From positions 62,001 to 126,000 of the forward strand of contig NZ_JABCPZ010000001.1 of NCBI RefSeq assembly GCF_013283785.1: DNA of 64,000 nt, written 5' to 3'. Each line of letters starts with the position of its first letter. Position 1 is the first letter of the stretch. The DNA comes from Nonomuraea antri (lineage in GTDB: Bacteria; Actinomycetota; Actinomycetes; Streptosporangiales; Streptosporangiaceae). Below are positions 35,111-42,512 of the stretch, piece after piece. A program made the translations under genes and the position numbers. The notes beneath the pieces were generated by a model. It did not search any database and had not been told where the DNA came from. It saw only the letters and a program-made list of their open reading frames with translations.

Positions 35111-36391
35111 GTGGTTCCCCCCGGATCCAAGCTCCCGCCGCTGGTGCAGACGGCGCGCTTCATGGCCGACCCCGTCGGCGCGTTCGAGCGCGCGCACCGC
35201 AGGTACGGGCCGATCTTCACGATTCGCTACACGGGCTTCCCGCCCGAGGTCTACGTCACCACGGCCGAACTGGCCGAGCAGGTGTACAAGACCGACCAGG
35301 GCGGCGGGAGCGCGGGCGCGGCCCGGCGCGACTTCCTGGAACCCATGGTGGGCGCGCACTCGGTGCTCACGCTCGACGGCGAGCCCTGGTGGCAGCACCG
35401 CAAGCTGCTCAACCCCCCGCTGCGCGCCAAGCAGGTGGCCGGCTACGCCGACGACATCGCGGCCATCGCCGCCGAGAAGATCGCCACCTGGCCGCTCGGC
35501 CGGCCGTTCGCGCTGCGCGAACGCATGCAGGAGATCACGCTGGAGATCATCGTACGGCTGATCTTCGGCATTCGCGACGCCGGGCGGCTGGCCAGGCTGC
35601 GGGCACTGCTGCCCAGGCTCATCGAGGTCGGGGGCGGGATGTCGGTCGCCATGCTGCCGGCCGGGCTGCGCGGCCCGGCGAGCCGCGTGCCGTTCCTGCC
35701 GTACGCGCGTTTCCTGCGGCTACGCGCCGCCGTGGACGCGATCCTGTTCGACGAGATAGCCCGCCGCCGGGCGAATCCGGGCGGCACCGACGTGCTCGGC
35801 AGGCTCCTGGAGACCGAGCTGAGCGACCAGGAGATACGCGACGAGCTGATCACCTTGCTCATCGCCGGCCACGAGACCACCGCCACCGGTCTGGCCTGGG
35901 CCTTCGAGCGCGTCCTGCGCATGCCGGAGGTGCTGCGCCGGCTGCCGGACGACGAGCCCTACCTCGACGCCGTGGTCAAGGAGGTGCTGCGGATGCGGCC
36001 CGTCGTGTACGAGGCGCCAAGACTGCTCGACGCCCCGCTCCGCCTGGGGGACCACGTGATCCCCGCCGGCTGGTACGCCGGGCCGTACATCCCGCTCGTG
36101 CACCGCGATCCCGCCGCGTTCGCCGAGCCCGCGCGCTTCCGCCCGGAACGCTTCCTCGGCGGACCGCAGAGCAGGGCCTGGATGCCGTTCGGCGGCGGCC
36201 GCCGCTTCTGCGTCGGCGCTCAGCTGGCCCTGCTGGAGATGCGTGTCATCATTCGCGAGGTGCTGCACCGCCTGGAGCTCACCGCGCCGGATCCGGCGCC
36301 CGAGGCCAGGCGGCTCACGAACGTCACCCTGGCCCCCGCGAAGCTGACGCGCGTCATTGCGCGCGCTCGGACTCCTGCTCGGACGCCGTGA
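35111..36391 (+). CDS. Cytochrome P450
   Basis: 426 residues from a GTG with GGAGG eight bases upstream. I-helix LLIAGHETTATGLAWAFERVL, ExxR helix VVKEVLRMRPVVYEAPR, and heme-binding loop FGGGRRFCVGAQLALLEM with the iron ligand C367. The N-terminus lacks a membrane anchor, so it is soluble like most bacterial P450s. The short N-terminal region and CVGAQ loop recall the CYP110/CYP1xx fatty-acid or xenobiotic groups, but the substrate cannot be read from sequence. No ferredoxin gene is adjacent. Its 3' end overlaps the convergent DUF3073 gene by 38 bases. Confidence 0.95.
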   Translation: MVPPGSKLPPLVQTARFMADPVGAFERAHRRYGPIFTIRYTGFPPEVYVTTAELAEQVYKTDQGGGSAGAARRDFLEPMVGAHSVLTLDGEPWWQHRKLLNPPLRAKQVAGYADDIAAIAAEKIATWPLGRPFALRERMQEITLEIIVRLIFGIRDAGRLARLRALLPRLIEVGGGMSVAMLPAGLRGPASRVPFLPYARFLRLRAAVDAILFDEIARRRANPGGTDVLGRLLETELSDQEIRDELITLLIAGHETTATGLAWAFERVLRMPEVLRRLPDDEPYLDAVVKEVLRMRPVVYEAPRLLDAPLRLGDHVIPAGWYAGPYIPLVHRDPAAFAEPARFRPERFLGGPQSRAWMPFGGGRRFCVGAQLALLEMRVIIREVLHRLELTAPDPAPEARRLTNVTLAPAKLTRVIARARTPARTP

Positions 36392-36524
36392 CCGGGTGGC
36401 TCTCGTCTCTCCCTGTGTCGGCCCCCAACTCCTCGCGAAGCCGGTCGTAGTCGATGTTGTGGTTGGTGTACTTCAGCTGGCGAGCGACCTTCGTCTGCTT
36501 CGCCTTGGCTCTTCCTCGGCCCAT
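36354..36524 (-). CDS. DUF3073 family small basic protein
   Basis: 56 residues beginning MGRGRAKAKQTKVARQLKY and ending in an acidic tail with SEQESERAQ. The N-terminal signature is the conserved core of the actinobacterial DUF3073 family. The start ATG at 36524 has GGGAG six bases upstream. It is antisense to the last 38 bases of the P450 gene. Genes of this family are nearly universal in actinomycetes, with unknown function. The basic head and acidic tail suggest RNA or ribosome association, which is only inference. Confidence 0.92.
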   Translation of the reverse strand: MGRGRAKAKQTKVARQLKYTNHNIDYDRLREELGADTGRDESHPVTASEQESERAQ

Positions 36525-36610
36525 GGCTACTCCCTAGTCCCCGCTGTCATCCTATCCAACAACATGGTGACTTGAAGAATTATGCAACTGCGCTGGATTA
36601 GTCTGACACT

Positions 36611-36943
36611 ATGCACGTGGAGGTCTATCAGGCCAAGGCCGACTTCTTCCGAACTCTCGGCCACCCCGCTCGCATCCGAGTGTTGGAGCTACTTCAGGAG
36701 GGGCCGCTACCCGTCAGGGATCTTCTGGCCCAGATCGACATCGAGGCCTCGAGCCTCTCCCAGCAACTGGCGGTGCTGCGCAGAGCAGGCATCGTGAGCG
36801 CGATCCGAGAAGGCAGCACGGTGGTCTACACACTGGCCACCCCCGAGCTGGCCGACCTGCTCGGCGCCGCCCGCCGCATCCTCACCGACATGCTCGCAGA
36901 CCAGGGCGAACTGCTCGCGGAACTCCGGGCGGAAGTCACCTAG
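36611..36943 (+). CDS. ArsR-family transcriptional regulator
   Basis: 110 residues, full length for a stand-alone winged helix. QAKADFFRTLGHPARIRVLELL is the ArsR entry helix, and the recognition helix is DIEASSLSQQLAVLRRAGIVSA. No cysteine pair of the metal-sensing type is seen, so it probably senses something other than a metal or acts by redox-independent means. There is no clear ribosome-binding sequence before the ATG, so translation may be leaderless. A strong hairpin follows at 36952-36983. Confidence 0.9.
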   Translation: MHVEVYQAKADFFRTLGHPARIRVLELLQEGPLPVRDLLAQIDIEASSLSQQLAVLRRAGIVSAIREGSTVVYTLATPELADLLGAARRILTDMLADQGELLAELRAEVT

Positions 36944-36951
36944 CGCGGCCG

Positions 36952-36983
36952 GCGCGCCGCCCGTCCGCCTTCGGGTGGCGCGC
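36952..36983 (+). terminator. Strong GC hairpin after the ArsR gene (no T-tract)
   Basis: GCGCGCCGCCCG (36952-36963) pairs 11 of 12 with CGGGTGGCGCGC (36972-36983) across an eight-base loop. It begins nine bases after the stop. U-less hairpins of this kind are common ends of transcripts in high-GC actinomycetes. Confidence 0.55.
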
Positions 36984-37024
36984 GGGCCGAAGGGCCTCGG
37001 AACAGATCCGTTAGGCTCTGGCGC

Positions 37025-37903
<879 letters not shown>

Positions 37904-37904
37904 C

Positions 37905-38822
37905 ATGCGGATCGTCGTGCCGCCCGCGCTGACCGAGTCGCACGTCGAGATCGACGGCGAGGCCGGGCGGGCCTGGTCGGCCGGGCTGCCCGCGCTGGCC
38001 GAGCGCTACCTCGACCAGTGGGGGCTGCGCCTGGCCGGCGGCGCGGCCATGCACGGCTACGTCTCGCTCGTCCTGCCGGTGCTGCGCGACGACGGGACCA
38101 GGGCGGCGCTGAAGCTCCAGCCCGTCACGGACGAGAACGCCGGCGAGGGCGCCGCGCTGCGTGCCTGGGCCGGGCAGGCGTCGGTGCGGCTGCTCGACGA
38201 GGACCGGGAGACCGGCACCCTCCTGCTCGAATGGCTCGACGCCGACCGCCCGCTGTCGGCCGTGCCCGACGACACCGAGGCCCTGGAGATCCTGACCGGG
38301 CTGCTGGCCAGGCTCGTCACGCACCCGGCGCCGCCCGGCCTGCGCCGCCTGAGCGACATCGCCGAGGCCATGCTGGCCGACGTGCCCGAGTCCCTGCCCG
38401 AGCTGCACCGCGAGCGCGACAGGCACTGGCTGCGGTTCTGCGCCGACGCCGTGGCCGAGCTGGTCGCCGAGCCCGGCGACCGGCTGCTGCACTGGGACCT
38501 GCACTACGACAACGTCCTCGGGGCCGAACGTGAGCCGTGGCTGGCCATCGACCCCAAGCCGCTGGCCGGCGACCCGGGGTTCGAGCTCGCGCCCGCGCTG
38601 CGCAACCGGTGGGCCGAGGTGCTGGCGACCGGCGACGTCACGCGGGCGGTGCTGCGCCGCTTCGACCTGATGACCGACGGTCTCGGCCTCGACCGCGCCC
38701 GCGCGGCCGGCTGGACGCTCGCGCGGGTGCTGCAGAACTCGCTGTGGGACGTGGCCGACGGCGAGGACGAGCTCGACGACGTCCAACTCGCCATCGCCGA
38801 GGCCGTCTCCCGCCGCCTGTGA
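37905..38822 (+). CDS. APH(6)/hydroxyurea-phosphotransferase-family kinase
   Basis: 305 residues, with an ATG one base after the menB stop. The body follows the aminoglycoside 6-phosphotransferase family: ALKLQPV (ATP-binding Lys), HWDLHYDNVLG with catalytic D198, and AIDPKPLAGDPGFELAPAL as the Mg-binding block. Members phosphorylate streptomycin or hydroxyurea, but many genomic copies are of unknown substrate. The position suggests cotranscription with menB, though no functional link is known. Confidence 0.9.
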   Translation: MRIVVPPALTESHVEIDGEAGRAWSAGLPALAERYLDQWGLRLAGGAAMHGYVSLVLPVLRDDGTRAALKLQPVTDENAGEGAALRAWAGQASVRLLDEDRETGTLLLEWLDADRPLSAVPDDTEALEILTGLLARLVTHPAPPGLRRLSDIAEAMLADVPESLPELHRERDRHWLRFCADAVAELVAEPGDRLLHWDLHYDNVLGAEREPWLAIDPKPLAGDPGFELAPALRNRWAEVLATGDVTRAVLRRFDLMTDGLGLDRARAAGWTLARVLQNSLWDVADGEDELDDVQLAIAEAVSRRL

Positions 38823-38839
38823 TCGGGGGCCGGTGGGCG

Positions 38840-38862
38840 CCGGGTCACCGCTTGTGACCCGG
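38840..38862. terminator. Bidirectional hairpin between convergent genes
   Basis: CCGGGTCAC (38840-38848) and GTGACCCGG (38854-38862) pair perfectly with a five-base loop. It lies between the APH-type gene ending at 38822 and the HPP gene ending at 38885 on the other strand. Confidence 0.6.
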
Positions 38863-38884
38863 GCAGGGGCCGCGGATCGCCTGG

Positions 38885-39376
38885 TCAGCGCCAGTAGGCC
38901 GGGTAGCGGTGCCCGGGCAGCAGCCGCCCGAGAATCACCCCGCCCGCGATCACGATGCCGCTCGCCGCCACCATCGGCACCGCGAACCCCACCGGGTCCG
39001 GCGCGGTGAGCCCGATCAGCGCCGCCGTCGCCCCGGCGGGCGGGTGCGTGGCCCGCAGCAACATCATCGGCGCCGTGGCCAGCGCCGCCGCGACGGCCGC
39101 CGTCCACAGGGAGGGCCCGGCCGCCGCGGTGATCGCCAGTGCCAGCGCCGAGGCGCTGACGTGACCTAACACGATGCTGCGCGGCTGGGCGAAGGGCGCG
39201 GCCGGCGCCAGCGCGACGATCCCCGCGGTGGCGGTGAACGGCAGCGCGAACAGCGCCAGCCCGGTGAGGTCGGCGGCCCCGGCCAGCAGCAGCAACGCGA
39301 CGAGCGCCGCCGCCGTGGCCGTCACCACCGTCTTGATCGGCACCCGCGCGGGGGCCTGCGACGACGACACGCTCAT
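38885..39376 (-). CDS. HPP-family membrane protein
   Basis: 163 residues from ATG 39376, which has GGAGG six bases upstream. Four or five hydrophobic segments are visible. The family name motif HPPAGATAALIGL is present after ATAPMMLLRAT. HPP proteins are small integral membrane proteins, some of which transport nitrite across membranes. A longer open frame upstream runs over the neighbouring hydrolase gene and is not used. Confidence 0.88.
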   Translation of the reverse strand: MSVSSSQAPARVPIKTVVTATAAALVALLLLAGAADLTGLALFALPFTATAGIVALAPAAPFAQPRSIVLGHVSASALALAITAAAGPSLWTAAVAAALATAPMMLLRATHPPAGATAALIGLTAPDPVGFAVPMVAASGIVIAGGVILGRLLPGHRYPAYWR

Positions 39377-39411
39377 GACAAGCCTCCAGGTCGGTACGGA
39401 CGAACGCGGCA

Positions 39412-40272
39412 TCAGTCCGGCAGCCGGCGCAGGAAGTCGCGCACCAGGGCGGCGATCTGCGCGCCCCGGGTCTCCAGCGCGAAGTGGCCGGCGTCCAGCA
39501 GCTGGATGTGCGCGTCCTTGACGTCGCGGGCGAACGCGGTGGCGCCGTCGGGGCCGAAGATCTCGTCGTGCCGCCCCCACACGGCCAGCACCGGCGGCTG
39601 GTGCACGCGCAGGTACTCCTGCCAGCTCGGGTACCGCCCGGGGTTGACGCCGTAGTCCAGGAACAGCGCGAGCTGGATGTCGTGGCTGCCGGGACGGTCG
39701 AGCACGGCCTGGTCCAGCGCCGCCTTGTCCGGGTTCACCAGGCTGGTGTCGGTGACGCCGTGCGTGTACTGCCAGCGGGTGGCCTCGCGGGTGTAGTAGC
39801 CGAGCAGCGGCGCGGTGTTCCGCTCCGACGGGTCGGCCCAGGCCGCCTTGAACGGCTCCCAGAACGGCGTCAGGCCCTCCTCGTAGGCGTTGCCGTTCTG
39901 CGTGACGATGCCGGTGATGCGCTCGGGGTGCCTGGTGGCCAGCCGGAAGCCGACCGGCGCGCCGTAGTCGTGGACGTAGACGGCGTACTTGGCGACGCCC
40001 AGCGAGTCGAGCAACTGGTCCACCACGTCGGCGAGGTGGTCGAAGGTGTAGTCCCACTCACCGGCGGCCGGGGCGTCACTGTGGCCGAAGCCGGGGTAGT
40101 CGGGGGCGATCAGGTGGAACTCGTCCGACAACTCGGCGATCAGCTCCTGGTAGGCCACCGACGAGGTCGGGAAGCCGTGCAGCAACACCAGCGTGGGCGC
40201 GGACGGGTCGCCTGCCTCCCGGTAGAAGACGTTCAGCCCCTCGACGACGGCAGTGCGGTAACGAACGGTCAC
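39412..40272 (-). CDS. Alpha/beta hydrolase (epoxide hydrolase/haloalkane dehalogenase-like)
   Basis: 286 residues. The oxyanion motif is LLHGFPTSS. The nucleophile elbow is VHDYGAPVG with an aspartate nucleophile (D102), the pattern of epoxide hydrolases and haloalkane dehalogenases rather than serine esterases. The acid lies in VWGRHDEIFG and the histidine in AGHFALE. No signal peptide. Divergent from a CGNR-type regulator with a shared inverted repeat between them, suggesting induced detoxification. The substrate is unknown. Confidence 0.88.
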   Translation of the reverse strand: MTVRYRTAVVEGLNVFYREAGDPSAPTLVLLHGFPTSSVAYQELIAELSDEFHLIAPDYPGFGHSDAPAAGEWDYTFDHLADVVDQLLDSLGVAKYAVYVHDYGAPVGFRLATRHPERITGIVTQNGNAYEEGLTPFWEPFKAAWADPSERNTAPLLGYYTREATRWQYTHGVTDTSLVNPDKAALDQAVLDRPGSHDIQLALFLDYGVNPGRYPSWQEYLRVHQPPVLAVWGRHDEIFGPDGATAFARDVKDAHIQLLDAGHFALETRGAQIAALVRDFLRRLPD

Positions 40273-40283
40273 GACAAGCTCCT

Positions 40284-40313
40284 TAACCGGCTAAATCAGT
40301 TTTGCTGGTTAAG
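40284..40313. promoter_or_regulatory. Inverted repeat between hydrolase and CGNR regulator
   Basis: TTAACCGGC (40284-40292) faces GCTGGTTAA (40305-40313), 8 of 9 complementary with a 12-base spacer. Further TAACC and GGTTAA half-sites follow at about 40332 and 40354. It is AT-rich compared with its surroundings and sits in the divergent promoter. Confidence 0.6.
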
Positions 40314-40364
40314 TGATAGCATGCTGAGTGATAACCGGTCAACCTGTCTTAGGGGGTTAAGTCC

Positions 40365-40886
40365 GTGAGACTCCGTCCGCTGCGTACCGAGCCCGTGGCG
40401 TTGGACCTGGTCGACACCGTCTGGGTGGAGCACGCGACGCTGCTCGACCAGTTCGACGATCTGGCGGGCGTCCGCGCCTGGCTGGCCGACCACGACCTGC
40501 CCGGCGAGGCGGACGAACGGATGCGCGATCGCCTGGCCGAGACCCGCGCCGCGCTGCGGGACCAGCTCGAAGGGCGCGGCCCCGACCGGCTCAACGCCGT
40601 GCTCGCCCACGGCAGCCGCCGGCCCCAGGTCGGGGCCGGCGGGCGGGCGCACGAGGTGGTGATCGTGGCCGACGAGTCGTGGCGCACGGCCTGGACGGTC
40701 GCCGCCGCCTTCGCCGACCTCATGGGCGAGCGGGGCGAACGCGTGCGCAAGTGCGCGAACCCGGAGTGCGTGCTGTGGTTCCTGGACGTGAGCAAGAACG
40801 GCAGCCGGCGGTGGTGCTCGATGGAGGCGTGCGGGAACCGGGCCAAGGTGGGCCGCTTCCACCAGCGCGCCAAGTCGGCCCCCTGA
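40365..40886 (+). CDS. CGNR zinc-finger regulator (ABATE domain)
   Basis: 173 residues from GTG. The N-terminal part (ALDLVDTVWVEHATLLDQFDD) resembles the ABATE stress-response domain. The C-terminal zinc finger is visible as CANPECVLWFLDVS then RWCSMEACGNRAKVGRFHQR, including the namesake CGNR and four cysteines. Such proteins regulate neighbouring oxidoreductases or hydrolases. The divergent hydrolase is the likely target. Confidence 0.92.
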   Translation: MRLRPLRTEPVALDLVDTVWVEHATLLDQFDDLAGVRAWLADHDLPGEADERMRDRLAETRAALRDQLEGRGPDRLNAVLAHGSRRPQVGAGGRAHEVVIVADESWRTAWTVAAAFADLMGERGERVRKCANPECVLWFLDVSKNGSRRWCSMEACGNRAKVGRFHQRAKSAP

Positions 40887-40890
40887 CCCG

Positions 40891-41814
40891 TCAGTCGACG
40901 GTGATGACCAGCTTGCCGCGGCCGTGCCCGGTCTCGATCTCCCGGTGCGCGTCCGCCGCATCGGCCAGCGCGTACGCCCGCCGGATCGGGAACTTGAACT
41001 CCCCCTCGGCGACCAGCGCCGCGTACCGGCCGAGCCGTTCGGCGGAGCGCACCCCCTGAGTCGTCAGCACGCCCAGTTCCGCCGCCTTGCCGTGCTCGAC
41101 CAGCGTGACGATCCGCCGCCGGTCCTTGACCAGCTCGATCGCCACCTCCAGGGCGTGCCCGCCGGCCCCGTCGATGGACGCGTCCACCCCGCCGGGGGCC
41201 AGCGCGCGTACCCGGTCGGCCAGTCCTTCGCCGTACACGACCGGGATGGCGCCCAGGTCGCGCAGGTAGTCGTGGTTCTCCTCGCGGGCGGTGCCGATCA
41301 CGGTGGCCCCGCGCCTGCGGGCGATCTGCACGGCCGCCGTGCCCACGGAGCCGGCCGCCGCGTGGACGAGCAGCGTCTCACCCTCGCCGAGCCCGACCGT
41401 GTCGAGCGCGATCTCGGCGGTCTGCACCCCGGCCGTCAGCGCCCCGGCGACCTCCCACGGGAGCCCGGCCGGCTTGGGCGTCACGTCGGTCGCGGCCACC
41501 ACGATGTACTGCGCGTAGCTCCTGGTCAGGGAGAACCCGAGCACCTCGGCGCCCACGGAGACGCCGTCGACGTCCTGGCCCACCTGGTCGACCACGCCCG
41601 CGAACTCGTTGCCCGGGATGCGCGGGAACTCCGGCGACAGGCCGGCGGGCACCCAGCCCGCCCTGACCGCCGCGTCGTACGGCTGCACGCCGGCCGCCTT
41701 CACGCGCACGCGCACCTGCCCGGGGCCGGCCTGCGGCGCGGGCACGTCCATCACTTCGAGTACGTCGGGGCCGCCGGGACGCACGAACGCGGCCGCCTTC
41801 ATCAGTTCGCTCAT
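40891..41814 (-). CDS. Zinc-independent MDR oxidoreductase (NADPH:quinone reductase-like)
   Basis: 307 residues. GroES-like entry (VKAAGVQPYDAAVRAGW, IPGNEFAGVV) without zinc-ligand cysteines. The NADPH Rossmann motif is LLVHAAAGSVGTAAVQIARRRGATVIGTA. It reduces quinones or enones in the cytosol. A MerR-type promoter with a 19-base spacer and a perfect dyad lies immediately upstream, and the predicted transcript start falls next to the ATG at 41814. The message may therefore be leaderless. An alternative ATG lies at 41802. Confidence 0.92.
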   Translation of the reverse strand: MSELMKAAAFVRPGGPDVLEVMDVPAPQAGPGQVRVRVKAAGVQPYDAAVRAGWVPAGLSPEFPRIPGNEFAGVVDQVGQDVDGVSVGAEVLGFSLTRSYAQYIVVAATDVTPKPAGLPWEVAGALTAGVQTAEIALDTVGLGEGETLLVHAAAGSVGTAAVQIARRRGATVIGTAREENHDYLRDLGAIPVVYGEGLADRVRALAPGGVDASIDGAGGHALEVAIELVKDRRRIVTLVEHGKAAELGVLTTQGVRSAERLGRYAALVAEGEFKFPIRRAYALADAADAHREIETGHGRGKLVITVD

Positions 41815-41821
41815 GCCGCCG

Positions 41822-41852
41822 ATCCTGCTCCCTCAACCAAGGTTGAGGTCAA
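41822..41852 (-). promoter_or_regulatory. MerR/SoxR-type promoter with dyad in a 19-base spacer
   Basis: Reading the minus strand: -35 TTGACC (41852-41847), a 19-base spacer, then -10 CAGGAT (41827-41822). The perfect dyad CCTCAACC-AA-GGTTGAGG (41831-41848) overlaps the -35 and fills the spacer. Over-long spacers holding an 18-base dyad are the hallmark of MerR-family activated promoters, and SoxR boxes begin CCTCAAG. The predicted start is at about 41815. Confidence 0.75.
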
Positions 41853-41957
41853 CTGCGACAAGTTCCAGTCCCATTTCGGGAACTTTCACCTTTAGCTGTG
41901 CTTTATCTAGATATAGTCCGACAGGACGTAACTGGGGGATGGGGCAACCGAGGGCTG

Positions 41958-42512
41958 ATGACCGAGTTCTTCAACGCTGTGCTGAGCTTTCCAACGGTCG
42001 TTTTCAGTTTCCTGCTGGTGGTCGTCATCGGTTATTGGCTGATCGTCATCACCGGCCTGGCGGAACTCGACGACGACGGCGCCGCCTGGCTGGGACTCGG
42101 GGGAATCCCGGCCGGCGTCGCGTTCTCGCTCCTGATCGCCCTGGCCTGGCTGCTGAGCCTGGTCGGCAGCCAGATCGCCGGCGGCGCGCTGCTGTACGCC
42201 GTGCCCGTCGCCGCGCTGGGCGGCGCCTGGCTCGCCACCCGTGGCCTGCTGATACCGCTGCGCCGGCTCTTCCCGGACGAGGAGCGGCCCACGCGCGGCG
42301 ACTTCGTCGGCCAGATGTGCGTGATACGCACCGGCACCGCCACGCCCGACTTCGGTCAGGCCGAGGTCACCTCGGCCGACGGCTCGTCGGCCATCGTCCA
42401 CGTACGCACCAGCGGACAAGATCGCCTCGCACGCGGCGACACGGCCCTCATCTTCGACTACGACGCGGAGGGCGAATTCTTCTGGGTCATGCCCTACGAA
42501 AGTGAGCACTGA
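41958..42512 (+). CDS. YqiJ/NfeD-like membrane protein with OB-fold tail
   Basis: 184 residues from ATG 41958; an in-frame GTG at 41898 would add 20 residues. Three membrane segments (FPTVVFSFLLVVVIGYWLIV; GIPAGVAFSLLIALAWLL; YAVPVAALGGAWLATRG) are followed by a beta-rich C-terminal domain (GDFVGQMCVIRTGTATPDFG) like the OB fold of YqiJ/NfeD. The stop overlaps by one base the ATG of the flotillin gene. YqiJ-like proteins pair with YqiK-type flotillins in membrane microdomains. Confidence 0.85.
   Translation: MTEFFNAVLSFPTVVFSFLLVVVIGYWLIVITGLAELDDDGAAWLGLGGIPAGVAFSLLIALAWLLSLVGSQIAGGALLYAVPVAALGGAWLATRGLLIPLRRLFPDEERPTRGDFVGQMCVIRTGTATPDFGQAEVTSADGSSAIVHVRTSGQDRLARGDTALIFDYDAEGEFFWVMPYESEH

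Noticed and set aside
37905-38822. Streptomycin resistance kinase as a mobile resistance gene
   Set aside because: It is one base behind menB, has the same GC and codon style as its neighbours, and lies near no mobile element; chromosomal APH(6)-like genes are common in actinomycetes.
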